This document shows, one piece after another, positions 39,333-48,368 of a DNA stretch of 64,000 nucleotides. Both the position numbers and the translations under genes were made by a program. Under the pieces are notes generated by a model. The model was not told the origin of the DNA, did no database searches, and saw only the letters and a program-made list of their open reading frames with translations. This stretch comes from Clostridia bacterium. GTDB taxonomy: Bacteria; Bacillota; Clostridia; Acetivibrionales; DSM-27016. Each line of letters starts with the position of its first letter. Position 1 is the first letter of the stretch. Location of the stretch: positions 124,001 to 188,000 of the forward strand of contig JAOAIJ010000021.1 in assembly GCA_026414765.1 (NCBI GenBank), read 5' to 3'.

Positions 39333-40277
39333 ATGAAAGTTATTTACGGCAGAGAAAATAGGAGTATTAAGAGTGAAACCCTTTGTTCATCCGGTGTAGG
39401 TCTTGGTAACTTTGATGGGCTTCATATAGGCCATATGGCTTTGATTAATACTTTAATCAAGGAATCAAGACTAAACGGCTTATGTTCTATAGTTTATACT
39501 TTTACAAAACATCCGGAGAATATACTTAGAAAAAAGCTGTTTACTCCCTTATTAACTACCGAAGCGAAAAAAATTGAGCTTCTGGAAGAGACCTACTTAA
39601 ACTACGTGTATTTTGATGAATTTGATGAGAACTTTTCCAGAATGGCACCTGAGGCTTTCGTAAAGGACATACTTGTTGACAAGCTAAACACCAAGCTTGC
39701 AGTAGCAGGTTTTGACTACAGGTTTGGATACAAAGGCAGTGGTGATACAGAACTGCTGAAGGAACTTGGGAAAAAGTATGGCTTCAAGGTCATAGTAATA
39801 CCGCCTATAAAGATTGATAATGAGGTTGTGAGCAGTACGAAGATACGCAATGATGTAAGTAAAGGCTATATGGATCAGGTCTTTAAGCTTCTGGGGAGGC
39901 ATTATTCAATCACGGCAGAAGTGGTAAGTGGCAGGCGTATCGGTAATACGATAGGATTTCCTACTGCCAATATAAATCCGGAGGATTATCTGATTCTGCC
40001 GCAGAGGGGTGTATATATCACAAAGACGCTTCTTGATAACATTCTATACAACAGCATAACAAATATAGGCTATAACCCAACCTTCGAAGATGTGAACAAA
40101 ATAACGGTTGAGACACACATAACTGATTTTGAGGGTGATATATACGGGAAAAAAATAGAGGTATTTTTCCTTCAAAAGATACGTGATGAGAAGAAATTTT
40201 GCAGTGTTTCCGAACTGAAGGATCAAATCAGGAAGGATATGCTTAAAGCAAGGGAGTTTTTTAATCTCGATGGCTGA
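39333..40277 (+). CDS. ribF: Bifunctional riboflavin kinase / FAD synthetase
   Basis: A 314-residue protein converting riboflavin to FMN and FAD. The N-terminal nucleotidyltransferase half shows LGNFDGLHIGHMALI and SSTKIRNDVSKG. The C-terminal riboflavin kinase half shows RRIGNTIGFPTANI, GVYITK and ETHITDFEGDIYGKKIEVFF. The order truB-ribF is standard. Its end overlaps hypF by 8 bases. Confidence 0.96.
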   Translation: MKVIYGRENRSIKSETLCSSGVGLGNFDGLHIGHMALINTLIKESRLNGLCSIVYTFTKHPENILRKKLFTPLLTTEAKKIELLEETYLNYVYFDEFDENFSRMAPEAFVKDILVDKLNTKLAVAGFDYRFGYKGSGDTELLKELGKKYGFKVIVIPPIKIDNEVVSSTKIRNDVSKGYMDQVFKLLGRHYSITAEVVSGRRIGNTIGFPTANINPEDYLILPQRGVYITKTLLDNILYNSITNIGYNPTFEDVNKITVETHITDFEGDIYGKKIEVFFLQKIRDEKKFCSVSELKDQIRKDMLKAREFFNLDG

Positions 40278-42645
40278 TAATAAGAGATATATAATTAAAA
40301 TTACAGGGATTGTGCAGGGTGTCGGATTCAGACCTTTTATATACACCAAAGCAAAATCCCTTTCTTTAAATGGATGGGTAAATAATATAAGTGACGGAGT
40401 AGTAATAGAAGCTGAAGGAAAAGAGGGCGACCTGGCTTACTTTGTTAATGCTATAGAAAAAGATGCGCCGGCACTTTCACATATCAGAAGTATTGATGTG
40501 ACAGAGAGTGTGACTGTGGGATATAACGGTTTTGAAATCCGTGAGAGCTTCAAATCAGAGGAAAATTACATATATATTTCTCCTGATGTATCTGTATGTG
40601 AGGATTGCAGGAGGGAATTATACGATACTTCCGACAGGAGATATCTATACCCGTTTATTAACTGCACAAATTGTGGACCAAGATTTACCATAACAAAGGA
40701 TACTCCATACGACAGAGTAAATACTACGATGGATAAATTCCCGATGTGCAGAAATTGTGCTGAGGAGTACAACAATCCCCTGGACAGAAGATACCACGCA
40801 CAACCGGTATCTTGTTATGAGTGCGGGCCAAAGCTCAGACTGCTTGATAATACACTGAAGGAAATATTTCAAAAAGACCTGATTGAGTATACAATCAGAC
40901 TGATGGCTGAAGGCAATATAATTGCTATCAAAGGCCTCGGGGGATATCATCTGGCTTGTGATGCAAATAATGAAACTGCTGTCAGAAAGCTGCGTGACAG
41001 AAAGGTACGTGACGATAAGCCTTTTGCAGTAATGGTGAGGGATGTTGAAACTGCTTTACGCCTATGTAGTGCCAGTGAAGAGGAAGTAAAACTGCTCAGT
41101 TCCGTACAGAAGCCTATAGTTTTACTAAAAAAAAGCAGAAACTATGACCTTCCTGTACAGATAGCACCCGGGAATCCGTTTTTAGGTGTAATGCTGCCGT
41201 ATACCCCTGTACATATGTTGCTCTTTAAGCATATTAATACAGGAAAGAAGGATATATGGTGTCCGGATGTTGACAGCAGGCTTTCAGCACTGGTTATGAC
41301 AAGTGGTAACAGAAGCAGTGAGCCTATATATTATGAAGATAATGAAGCTTTTGAAAACTTAAAGGATATAGCTGACTTTTTTTTATCCAATGATAGAGAG
41401 ATACATGTAAGGACGGATGATTCAGTTACAAGAGTTTTTAGCGGAAAGGAATTCGTAATTAGGCGTTCAAGGGGCTATGCTCCTATACCGGTTGTATGTG
41501 ACATTTTCAGTGAAGTATTTTCTGAGGAAGTACCGTCGGTTTTAGCTTGTGGCGGTGAACTAAAAAATACATTTTGTATGAACAGAGGAAATGAATTTTT
41601 TTTAAGTCATCATATAGGAGATCTTGAGAATTATGAAACATTGATATCTTTTGAGGAAGGAATACAGCACTTTTCAAGGATACTTAACATAGATTACAAA
41701 GTAGTCGCCTATGACATTCACCCTGAATACCTGTCTTCAAAGTATTCGGTATCGGTTAAGTCGGATAAAAAGATTCCTGTACAGCATCACCATGCTCATA
41801 TTGCTTCATGTATGGCGGAAAATAACTTAAGTGAGAATATTATAGGTGTTGCTTTTGATGGTACCGGTTTAGGAGAAGACGGGAATATATGGGGTGGAGA
41901 ATTTTTTTCAGGGAGCTACCGGGGCTTTAAGCGTGAGGGACATCTTGACTATACAGGTATGCCCGGAGGCGAAGCAGCGATCAGGGAACCATGGAGGATG
42001 GCTGTAAGCTATTTGTATAAATATTTACATGCTGTTAACGGATTTTCAGAGCATGACTGGGGAATAAACTGTAATAATACAAGACTTTTTGAAGCAATAG
42101 GCGCGGGGAAAATATCTATAGTTCTTCAGATGCTGGAGAGGGGGGTGAACACTCCTTTGACTTCAAGCATGGGTAGGCTTTTCGATGCGGTTTCCGCATT
42201 GATAGGCATAAGACATGTTATCAGCTATGAAGGCCAGGCGGCTATCGAACTTGAGTATATTGCAGATATGGATGTTCAGGAAACTTATGAATTTATAATT
42301 ACTGAAGGTGAAGCTGCTTCAGCTCCCTTCAGAATTTCAACAGAAGGAATTATTAGAGGAATATTGAAGGACATGACAGCCGGTGTTTCAAATAGCCGGA
42401 TTTCGGGTAAATTTCACGAAACAGCCGCTGAAATCATACTAAAAGGTTGTGTACATATAAGAAAGGAAACAGGCTTAAATAAGGTAGTTTTAAGCGGAGG
42501 AGTATTTCAAAACATGACGTTGTTGGAAAAGAGCCTTAATAAATTGAGGAGCTCGGGATTTGAAGCATTTATCCACAGCAGAGTCCCTACCAATGATGCT
42601 GGTATTTCATTAGGGCAGGCAGTGATGGCAATTTTTAAAGCTTAA
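40270..42645 (+). CDS. hypF: Carbamoyltransferase HypF ([NiFe]-hydrogenase maturation)
   Basis: A 791-residue protein that starts the synthesis of the CN ligands of [NiFe] hydrogenase from carbamoyl phosphate, handing the carbamoyl group to HypE. Domains in order: acylphosphatase (VQGVGFRPFIY), two Cys4 zinc fingers (CEDC...CTNC and CRNC...CYEC), a YrdC-like domain (IIAIKGLGGYHLACDA) and a Kae1-like carbamoyltransferase domain (QHHHAHIASCMAEN, GVAFDGTGLGEDG, LSGGVFQN). It overlaps ribF by 8 bases, with AAGGGAG 13 bases before the ATG, so it is probably on the infB operon transcript. Confidence 0.96.
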   Translation: MADNKRYIIKITGIVQGVGFRPFIYTKAKSLSLNGWVNNISDGVVIEAEGKEGDLAYFVNAIEKDAPALSHIRSIDVTESVTVGYNGFEIRESFKSEENYIYISPDVSVCEDCRRELYDTSDRRYLYPFINCTNCGPRFTITKDTPYDRVNTTMDKFPMCRNCAEEYNNPLDRRYHAQPVSCYECGPKLRLLDNTLKEIFQKDLIEYTIRLMAEGNIIAIKGLGGYHLACDANNETAVRKLRDRKVRDDKPFAVMVRDVETALRLCSASEEEVKLLSSVQKPIVLLKKSRNYDLPVQIAPGNPFLGVMLPYTPVHMLLFKHINTGKKDIWCPDVDSRLSALVMTSGNRSSEPIYYEDNEAFENLKDIADFFLSNDREIHVRTDDSVTRVFSGKEFVIRRSRGYAPIPVVCDIFSEVFSEEVPSVLACGGELKNTFCMNRGNEFFLSHHIGDLENYETLISFEEGIQHFSRILNIDYKVVAYDIHPEYLSSKYSVSVKSDKKIPVQHHHAHIASCMAENNLSENIIGVAFDGTGLGEDGNIWGGEFFSGSYRGFKREGHLDYTGMPGGEAAIREPWRMAVSYLYKYLHAVNGFSEHDWGINCNNTRLFEAIGAGKISIVLQMLERGVNTPLTSSMGRLFDAVSALIGIRHVISYEGQAAIELEYIADMDVQETYEFIITEGEAASAPFRISTEGIIRGILKDMTAGVSNSRISGKFHETAAEIILKGCVHIRKETGLNKVVLSGGVFQNMTLLEKSLNKLRSSGFEAFIHSRVPTNDAGISLGQAVMAIFKA

Positions 42646-42719
42646 GTATTATAATCTTGCAGAAAAAGAGAATGAAGAGTATTATAAAAAAGAATTGTTA
42701 TTAGGAAAGGTGAATGATT

Positions 42720-42947
42720 ATGTGTCTTGCTATACCGGGTAAGGTAGTTAAGATTGAAGAAAAATCCAGCATTGTTGAAATAATGGGTGCAACCAGGGAA
42801 GTGTCGACGGAGCTGGTCAGTGGAATAGAAATTGGTGATTATGTACTTGTACATGCTGGATGTGCCATACAAAAAATAGATGAGGAAGAAGCTTTAAATA
42901 CAATACAACTGTTTAAGGAATTGAAGGAACTGGCAAATGATAAATAA
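42720..42947 (+). CDS. hypC: Hydrogenase maturation chaperone HypC/HybG
   Basis: A 75-residue chaperone that carries the Fe(CN)2CO unit with HypD. The sequence must start MCLAIPGKVV, because the Cys after the initiator Met is the functional ligand. The ATG at 42720 gives this, and AGGAAAGGTG ends 7 bases upstream. An in-frame ATG at 42714 would add two residues and is rejected. It overlaps hypD by 11 bases. Confidence 0.96.
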   Translation: MCLAIPGKVVKIEEKSSIVEIMGATREVSTELVSGIEIGDYVLVHAGCAIQKIDEEEALNTIQLFKELKELANDK

Positions 42948-44046
42948 CGGCAAAAAACTGGTATTTAGTGAATTCAGAAACTCCGAACAAGCACAGAAAA
43001 TGGCTGCCGTACTTAAAGCATACAAGGGACGCAGAGTGACAATAATGGAAGTATGCGGTACGCATACAATGGCAATATTCAGGTATGGAATTAGGGACAT
43101 ACTTCCGGAAAGTATAAGGCTTGTTTCAGGTCCGGGATGTCCCGTATGTGTAACTCCCTCATACTATATAAACTCTGCCATTTTGCTATCGCAAAGGAGT
43201 GATGTCATAATCACGACCTTTGGAGACATGATGAGGGTGCCAGGGAGCAAAGGCTCCCTTCTCAAGGAGAAGGCAAAGGGGAGTGATATAAGGATAGTGT
43301 ATTCGCCTCTTGATGCGCTGAGAATAGCAGAAGAAAATAAGGGAAAAAAGGTTGTTTTTCTTTCGATAGGGTTTGAAACAACTACTCCTGTTGCGGCCTT
43401 GTCTGTTTTGAATGCTTATGAGAAGGGGTTAAGTAATTTTACATTATTGTCGGCTAACAAAACAGTACCTGAAGCGCTGAAAGTACTTTCTGCAGATAAG
43501 GATATCGGAGTGGACGGATATATTTACCCGGGGCATGTAAGTGCTATAATAGGTACGGATTTTTATGACAGAATTGCTGCAGAATATGCTGTTCCTGGAG
43601 TTGTTACCGGATTTGAGCCCCTTGATGTACTGCATTCAATAATCACATTGGTGTCAAATGTTAATAATAACAGGATTGTTGCAGAGAACCAGTATTCCAG
43701 AGTTGTATCAAGAGAGGGAAATCCTCTTGCCCTTGGGAAGATGTATGAGGTATTTGAGCCTGTTGACGCTGTATGGAGAGGTATAGGAACAATACCGGAT
43801 TCAGGCCTGAAAATGAAAGATAAATATGCTGCATTTGATGCATGGAATGTATTTGGAATAAAATGGGATAATATTGATGAACCAAAGGGCTGTCTATGTG
43901 GTGAGGTACTGAAAGGGAGAAAAACTCCGGTAGAATGCGGATTGTTCAACAAAGCGTGTACTCCGGAAAATCCTGTGGGAGCATGCATGGTATCATCTGA
44001 AGGAACATGTGCTGCATATCATAAATACGGAAGCGGAGGATTCTAA
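42937..44046 (+). CDS. hypD: Hydrogenase maturation iron-sulfur protein HypD
   Basis: A 369-residue protein with a [4Fe-4S] cluster on which the Fe(CN)2CO group is assembled with HypC. Conserved motifs are MEVCGTHTMAIFRYGI, SGPGCPVCVTP, FETTTP, PGHVSAIIG and the C-terminal cysteines (CLCGEVLKG, CTPENPVGACMVS). Length is normal. It overlaps hypC at the start and hypE by one base at the end. Confidence 0.97.
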   Translation: MINNGKKLVFSEFRNSEQAQKMAAVLKAYKGRRVTIMEVCGTHTMAIFRYGIRDILPESIRLVSGPGCPVCVTPSYYINSAILLSQRSDVIITTFGDMMRVPGSKGSLLKEKAKGSDIRIVYSPLDALRIAEENKGKKVVFLSIGFETTTPVAALSVLNAYEKGLSNFTLLSANKTVPEALKVLSADKDIGVDGYIYPGHVSAIIGTDFYDRIAAEYAVPGVVTGFEPLDVLHSIITLVSNVNNNRIVAENQYSRVVSREGNPLALGKMYEVFEPVDAVWRGIGTIPDSGLKMKDKYAAFDAWNVFGIKWDNIDEPKGCLCGEVLKGRKTPVECGLFNKACTPENPVGACMVSSEGTCAAYHKYGSGGF

Positions 44047-45053
44047 TGTCTGAAATAATCACTCTGGCTCATGGGAGCGGAGGTAAATTGACTCATAATC
44101 TTATCTTGGATATTTTCATAAAACATCTGTCGAATGATATTTTGCTGCAGGGAGATGATTCCGCAAAACTGGATGTTACTCCGGGCAAGCTAGCTTTTAC
44201 TACCGATTCATTTGTAATTACGCCTATTTTCTTTAAAGGCGGTGACATAGGTAAACTTGCGGTATGCGGTACAGTAAATGATCTGGCTTCCAGCGGAGCA
44301 AAGCCTTTGTATTTAAGCTGTGGATTTATATTAGAAGAGGGTTTGCCACTTAGTGAACTGGAAACCATAGTTGAATCTATGGGGAGGACTGCCCGTGAAT
44401 GTGGAATTAAAATTGTTACCGGTGATACAAAGGTTGTACCAAAAGGTGCAGTAGATAAGGTTTTTATCAATACTTCAGGCATAGGATCCATTTGTGATGG
44501 TGTAAGCATTTCCGGTAGCAATGCAAAGCCAGGAGATAAGATCATACTTACCGGAACTATGGGTGATCATGGTTGTGCGATACTGCTCGAAAGGGAAAGG
44601 CTGAATATTACCGCTGAAATAGCAAGTGATTGTGCACCGCTGAACAAGCTCGTAGAAAGGGTTTTGGCAGAAGCAAAAGGTGTTCATGTTTTGCGTGATC
44701 CCACGAGGGGCGGGGTAGCAACTACCTTAAATGAAATTGCGGTGCAAAGCAGCGTAGGAATAAGACTATACGAAAATGAATTACCGGTTAGTGAGGAAGT
44801 TGCAGGTGTATGTGAGCTGCTAGGTATGGATCCTATGTATATGGCAAATGAAGGCAAGATGTTGATGGTAGTTGCAGAACATGAAGCGGATAAGGTACTA
44901 AAAACCGTTAGAGAAGATGAAAATGGAAGGAAAGCTTGTATAATTGGTGAAGTAGTAGAAGTACCTGCAGGAAAGGTATTCATTAAAACAATTACTGGTG
45001 GTAACAGGATAGTGGATATGCTCGTAGGCGACCAATTGCCAAGAATCTGCTAG
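44046..45053 (+). CDS. hypE: Carbamoyl-dehydratase HypE
   Basis: A 335-residue PurM-fold ATPase that dehydrates the thiocarbamate to thiocyanate on its C-terminal Cys. It shows AHGSGGK, GDDSA, TTDSFVI, VNDLASSGAKP and GDTKVV, and it ends in LPRIC with the required terminal cysteine. The start ATG overlaps the hypD stop (TAATG). No hypA, hypB or hydrogenase subunit genes are in the window. Confidence 0.97.
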   Translation: MSEIITLAHGSGGKLTHNLILDIFIKHLSNDILLQGDDSAKLDVTPGKLAFTTDSFVITPIFFKGGDIGKLAVCGTVNDLASSGAKPLYLSCGFILEEGLPLSELETIVESMGRTARECGIKIVTGDTKVVPKGAVDKVFINTSGIGSICDGVSISGSNAKPGDKIILTGTMGDHGCAILLERERLNITAEIASDCAPLNKLVERVLAEAKGVHVLRDPTRGGVATTLNEIAVQSSVGIRLYENELPVSEEVAGVCELLGMDPMYMANEGKMLMVVAEHEADKVLKTVREDENGRKACIIGEVVEVPAGKVFIKTITGGNRIVDMLVGDQLPRIC

Positions 45054-45138
45054 AAGGCATATAATCATAGAGTTAAAGATTCTGTTTTTTAGTTTGACAT
45101 AAATCATCCCAAAAGTTTTTTGCGTTTCAAAGTAAACC

Positions 45139-45170
45139 GGATAAAATCTATTGATTTTGTCCCTTTTGTT
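45139..45170 (+). terminator. Intrinsic terminator after hypE
   Basis: GGATAAAATC and GATTTTGTCC pair over 10 positions (one G-T) with a TATT loop, followed by CTTTTGTTTT. It probably ends the long rimP-to-hypE transcript. Confidence 0.75.
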
Positions 45171-45274
45171 TTAGTCATCCTATATATATAGCACTTCAAA
45201 TACATGGAGTTATTCTTTAAATATAAATATTTTATTAACAATCTTAAAATTTTATTAATTCTTGTTCAAGCAAT

Positions 45275-45302
45275 TTGTGCTAATACTCAAATATGGTATA
45301 AT
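45275..45302 (+). promoter_or_regulatory. Extended -10 promoter for the MacAB-like operon
   Basis: A perfect TATAAT at 45297-45302 preceded by TGG (extended -10 form), with a weak -35 TTGTGC at 45275-45280 and a 16-base spacer. The rest of the 45171-45397 gap is AT-rich and otherwise empty. Confidence 0.6.
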
Positions 45303-45397
45303 ATTGTAAGTGTTTATTCCAGGGCAGTACTATCAGTATGAATTTGAAATAGGATAACTGTATCGGTATATATTCCATCAGGAAGGCAGTGAAAAAT

Positions 45398-46132
45398 GTG
45401 ATAATTAAAATGCAAGATTTGGGTAAGATCTATAAAAACGGCAAGATTGAAGTGGAAGCATTAAAGAAGGTCAATCTTTCCATATCAAAGGGAGAATTTG
45501 TATCCATAATGGGTCCATCCGGCTCAGGTAAGTCTACCCTTATGAATATAGTCGGATGTCTTGACAGATCAACGTCAGGCAGCTATGAACTTGATGGGGT
45601 TAACATATCGGGGCTCAATGATGTGGAATTGGCAAAAATAAGGAATCTGAAGATTGGTTTTGTTTTTCAATCCTTTAACCTCCTGCCCAGGATTACAGCA
45701 TTACATAATGTTGAGCTTCCGATGATTTATGCAGGAGTTCATGCGAAGGAGAGAAGGAAAAGAGCCATGGAAGCCCTTGATAGGGTCGGGCTTCTCCAGA
45801 GGATGCAGCATAAGCCTAATGAAATGTCCGGGGGGCAGAAACAAAGAGTTGCAATAGCCAGATCCTTAGTCAACAATCCGGCTATCATTCTTGCTGACGA
45901 GCCTACGGGAAACCTTGACAGCGCTTCAGGGGAAGAGATAATGGCAGTATTCCAGGAACTCAACAGGGAAGGAGTAACTATTGTACTTGTTACTCATGAA
46001 CCAGATATAGCAGAACATACAAAAAGAGTAGTAAAGTTCAGGGATGGTATGTTAATCAGCGATGTGGTTTTGGAAAACCCGGTTGATGCAAGGGAAGTAA
46101 TAAATATGCAAAAAACTGATGCAGCAGGGTAA
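45398..46132 (+). CDS. ABC transporter ATP-binding protein, MacB/LolD type
   Basis: A 244-residue ATPase. Walker A is GPSGSGKST, the Q-loop is in [11 protein letters not shown], the signature is MSGGQKQR and Walker B is IILADEPTG, followed by the VTHE switch His. It belongs to the MacB/LolD/FtsE-like group that pairs with MacB-type permeases. GGAAGG at 45381-45386 suits the GTG at 45398 better than the GTG at 45389, which is only 2 bases away; the choice is uncertain. It is first of a four-gene operon with a Yip1-like protein, an adaptor and a permease. Confidence 0.93.
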   Translation: MIIKMQDLGKIYKNGKIEVEALKKVNLSISKGEFVSIMGPSGSGKSTLMNIVGCLDRSTSGSYELDGVNISGLNDVELAKIRNLKIGFVFQSFNLLPRITALHNVELPMIYAGVHAKERRKRAMEALDRVGLLQRMQHKPNEMSGGQKQRVAIARSLVNNPAIILADEPTGNLDSASGEEIMAVFQELNREGVTIVLVTHEPDIAEHTKRVVKFRDGMLISDVVLENPVDAREVINMQKTDAAG

Positions 46133-46189
46133 GATAGCGAAAAGTAAAGAAATGAAACAGAAGCAGTTAATTATTTGAGGAGGTTTCAT

Positions 46190-46987
46190 ATGGATAATTT
46201 ACAACCTGTCTGGAATGGAAATACTGAAATGCAGAATGATAACGTGAAAAACCTGAATCTTCTGCAAAGATTTTTTGGAGTGATATTTTCTCCTTCAGAA
46301 ACTATGAAATGTATTGTGGAAAGACCTAAGGTTTTATTTCCTATACTTGCTATGGCAATAACTCCGGTTCTGGTTAATATTATTAGACTGCCCTTATATA
46401 AGGAAATGCAAAGAGAGCTTATGGTAAAAACCTCTGAAACAATGGCTGCCAGGTTTAACACTCCTGTTATGACTGCAGCAGATATAGATAAGGCTGTCTC
46501 AAATAATCTGATTTTTGGGTCTATTACAACTCCAATAGTAACTATAATAATGTGGCTTATTGGCACTGCAGTTATTTTTGGTATACTGAAGGCTTTCGGA
46601 GGTCAGGGAAAATTCAAGCAATGCATGGCAGTGACCGGATATGCCAGTATGATTACTGTACTGCTGTCGGTATTAACTTTGATAGTGTCGTTTTTCAGCG
46701 GAAGTCTGAAGCTGGATTTATCCTTGGGGATTTTTGCAGGACAGCTTCTCTCGGGAAGTGAAGGCAGCTTCATATACGGCCTGATGTACACTTTGCTTAC
46801 AGCAATTGGAGTATTTACAATCTGGAATTATGCTGTCACGGGCCTAGGTCTCATACATATGACAAAACTTAGCAAAGCAAAGGTTTGCGCTGTTATAATA
46901 GTATATTTTATTGTAGTTGTTTTATTGGGTGGTGCTTTAGCAGGCGTAACTGAAGTAATGACTTCAGGTATAAGTTCTCAGATATAA
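46190..46987 (+). CDS. Yip1-family integral membrane protein
   Basis: A 265-residue protein with five probable membrane segments. The opening NLLQRFFGVIFSPSETMKCIVERP followed by helices is the pattern of the bacterial Yip1 domain. The ATG at 46190 follows GAGGAGG by 6 bases. It lies between the ATPase and the adaptor of an export system, so it probably helps that system or is regulated with it; no direct function can be read from the sequence. Confidence 0.82.
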   Translation: MDNLQPVWNGNTEMQNDNVKNLNLLQRFFGVIFSPSETMKCIVERPKVLFPILAMAITPVLVNIIRLPLYKEMQRELMVKTSETMAARFNTPVMTAADIDKAVSNNLIFGSITTPIVTIIMWLIGTAVIFGILKAFGGQGKFKQCMAVTGYASMITVLLSVLTLIVSFFSGSLKLDLSLGIFAGQLLSGSEGSFIYGLMYTLLTAIGVFTIWNYAVTGLGLIHMTKLSKAKVCAVIIVYFIVVVLLGGALAGVTEVMTSGISSQI

Positions 46988-47005
46988 TTTTGATGAGGTG
47001 AAAAT

Positions 47006-48358
47006 ATGAAGAAGAAAATAATAATCGGCAGTATAATTGCTTTAGTTGTTGTTATTTTTGTCGGGATAAATATTTCCAGAAACAATAGCAGTTCTGCTGC
47101 TTTTGCAGGGGGAAAAACAACAGCAGTAAGGGTTAAAAAGATTGAAAAAGGCAACATATCATCCTCTGTTTCTTCAAATGGAATCATAGAGGAAATAGAA
47201 AAAGCGGAAGTATATTTTGATACTCCATTACAGGTAAGGCAGGTGCTGGTTGAAAAAAACCAAAAGGTAACAAAAGGACAGAAAATATTGGATGTAAATG
47301 TAGATGAGCTGGTTTCACAACTGGAGCAGGCTAAAATAAACAAGGTTTCACAGGAGCTCGCTATTAAGAAAGTAAGGGCATTATCAGGAACGAAGAGTAC
47401 AGGGAGTATGGAAGCTGCCGTAACTATTGCGGAAAATAATATAAAAAATGCAGAGAGCGCTTATAATGACAGTAAGAAGGTATATGAAGACAATAAAGAA
47501 CTATATGGCTCCGGCGCAATATCAAAAAGTGAACTTGACAGGTGTGAAAAGGCTGTGAAAGATGCTGAGATCGCATTGAAAAACGCAAAGCTTAATTATA
47601 ATACCGCTGTTGATAATCTGAATGAAACTAGGAAAGCAAATTCCCAGTCAGCGAGCAGTACAAGTATAGATATAGAAATGCAGGAGCAGACCTTGAAAGG
47701 AACCATTTTAAATATCTCAAATCTTGAAGCTAAGCTGAAAAGGATAAATGAAAGTGTCCTTAGTCCCATAGAAGGCACAATAAGTGAATTGAATGTCATA
47801 CAGGGGGCATATACCAGTAATATGCAGGCTGCATACAAGGTTGTGAATCCCCACAAAGTCCGTGCCAAGGCAAGAGTAAGTGAATTCAACATAAGAAATG
47901 TTATGGTTGGGCAAAATGTTGAAATTTCCGGAGATGCAATAGACAAGGAAAAGAAAATATCCGGGAAGGTTATCAGTATTTCACCCACTGCAGTAAAAAA
48001 CATGACCAGTAATGGAGAAGAAACTGCCTTTGAAGTACTGATATCAACTGATAATAGCGAAAATATCCTAAAACCGGGTTTGAATGTAACCTGCAACATC
48101 TTCACTGTAGAAAAGAAAGGTATAGTTGTTGCAGAGCTGAACATGCTTGATACAGATAAGGATGATAACAAATTTGTCTATTTAGTCAGTGCAAATGATA
48201 ATGTGATGAAGAAAACTATGGTGAAAACGGGAATCACATCCGACATGAGTACAGAAATCGTTGAAGGTCTCAAAGAGGGGGATGCTGTGGTACTAGACCC
48301 GCAACCTACATTCAAGGATGGTGCAAAAGTTAAAATAATGGAAGAAGAAAAGAAATGA
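47006..48358 (+). CDS. HlyD/MacA-type membrane fusion (adaptor) protein
   Basis: A 450-residue adaptor. One N-terminal membrane helix (IIIGSIIALVVVIFVGI) anchors it. A barrel-sandwich half (VLVEKNQKVTKGQKILDVN) leads into a long helical hairpin (~105-260, many Lys/Glu/Ala) and back to the second lipoyl half (VLSPIEGTISELNVIQGAY), then beta-barrel and membrane-proximal domains. In a Gram-positive it would span the wall region and work with the permease that starts 10 bases later. Confidence 0.92.
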   Translation: MKKKIIIGSIIALVVVIFVGINISRNNSSSAAFAGGKTTAVRVKKIEKGNISSSVSSNGIIEEIEKAEVYFDTPLQVRQVLVEKNQKVTKGQKILDVNVDELVSQLEQAKINKVSQELAIKKVRALSGTKSTGSMEAAVTIAENNIKNAESAYNDSKKVYEDNKELYGSGAISKSELDRCEKAVKDAEIALKNAKLNYNTAVDNLNETRKANSQSASSTSIDIEMQEQTLKGTILNISNLEAKLKRINESVLSPIEGTISELNVIQGAYTSNMQAAYKVVNPHKVRAKARVSEFNIRNVMVGQNVEISGDAIDKEKKISGKVISISPTAVKNMTSNGEETAFEVLISTDNSENILKPGLNVTCNIFTVEKKGIVVAELNMLDTDKDDNKFVYLVSANDNVMKKTMVKTGITSDMSTEIVEGLKEGDAVVLDPQPTFKDGAKVKIMEEEKK

Positions 48359-48368
48359 GGTTGAGGGT

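Noticed and set aside
47596..48171. 191-codon open frame opposite the adaptor gene
   Set aside because: It runs opposite the clearly coding HlyD-like frame and has no start signal.
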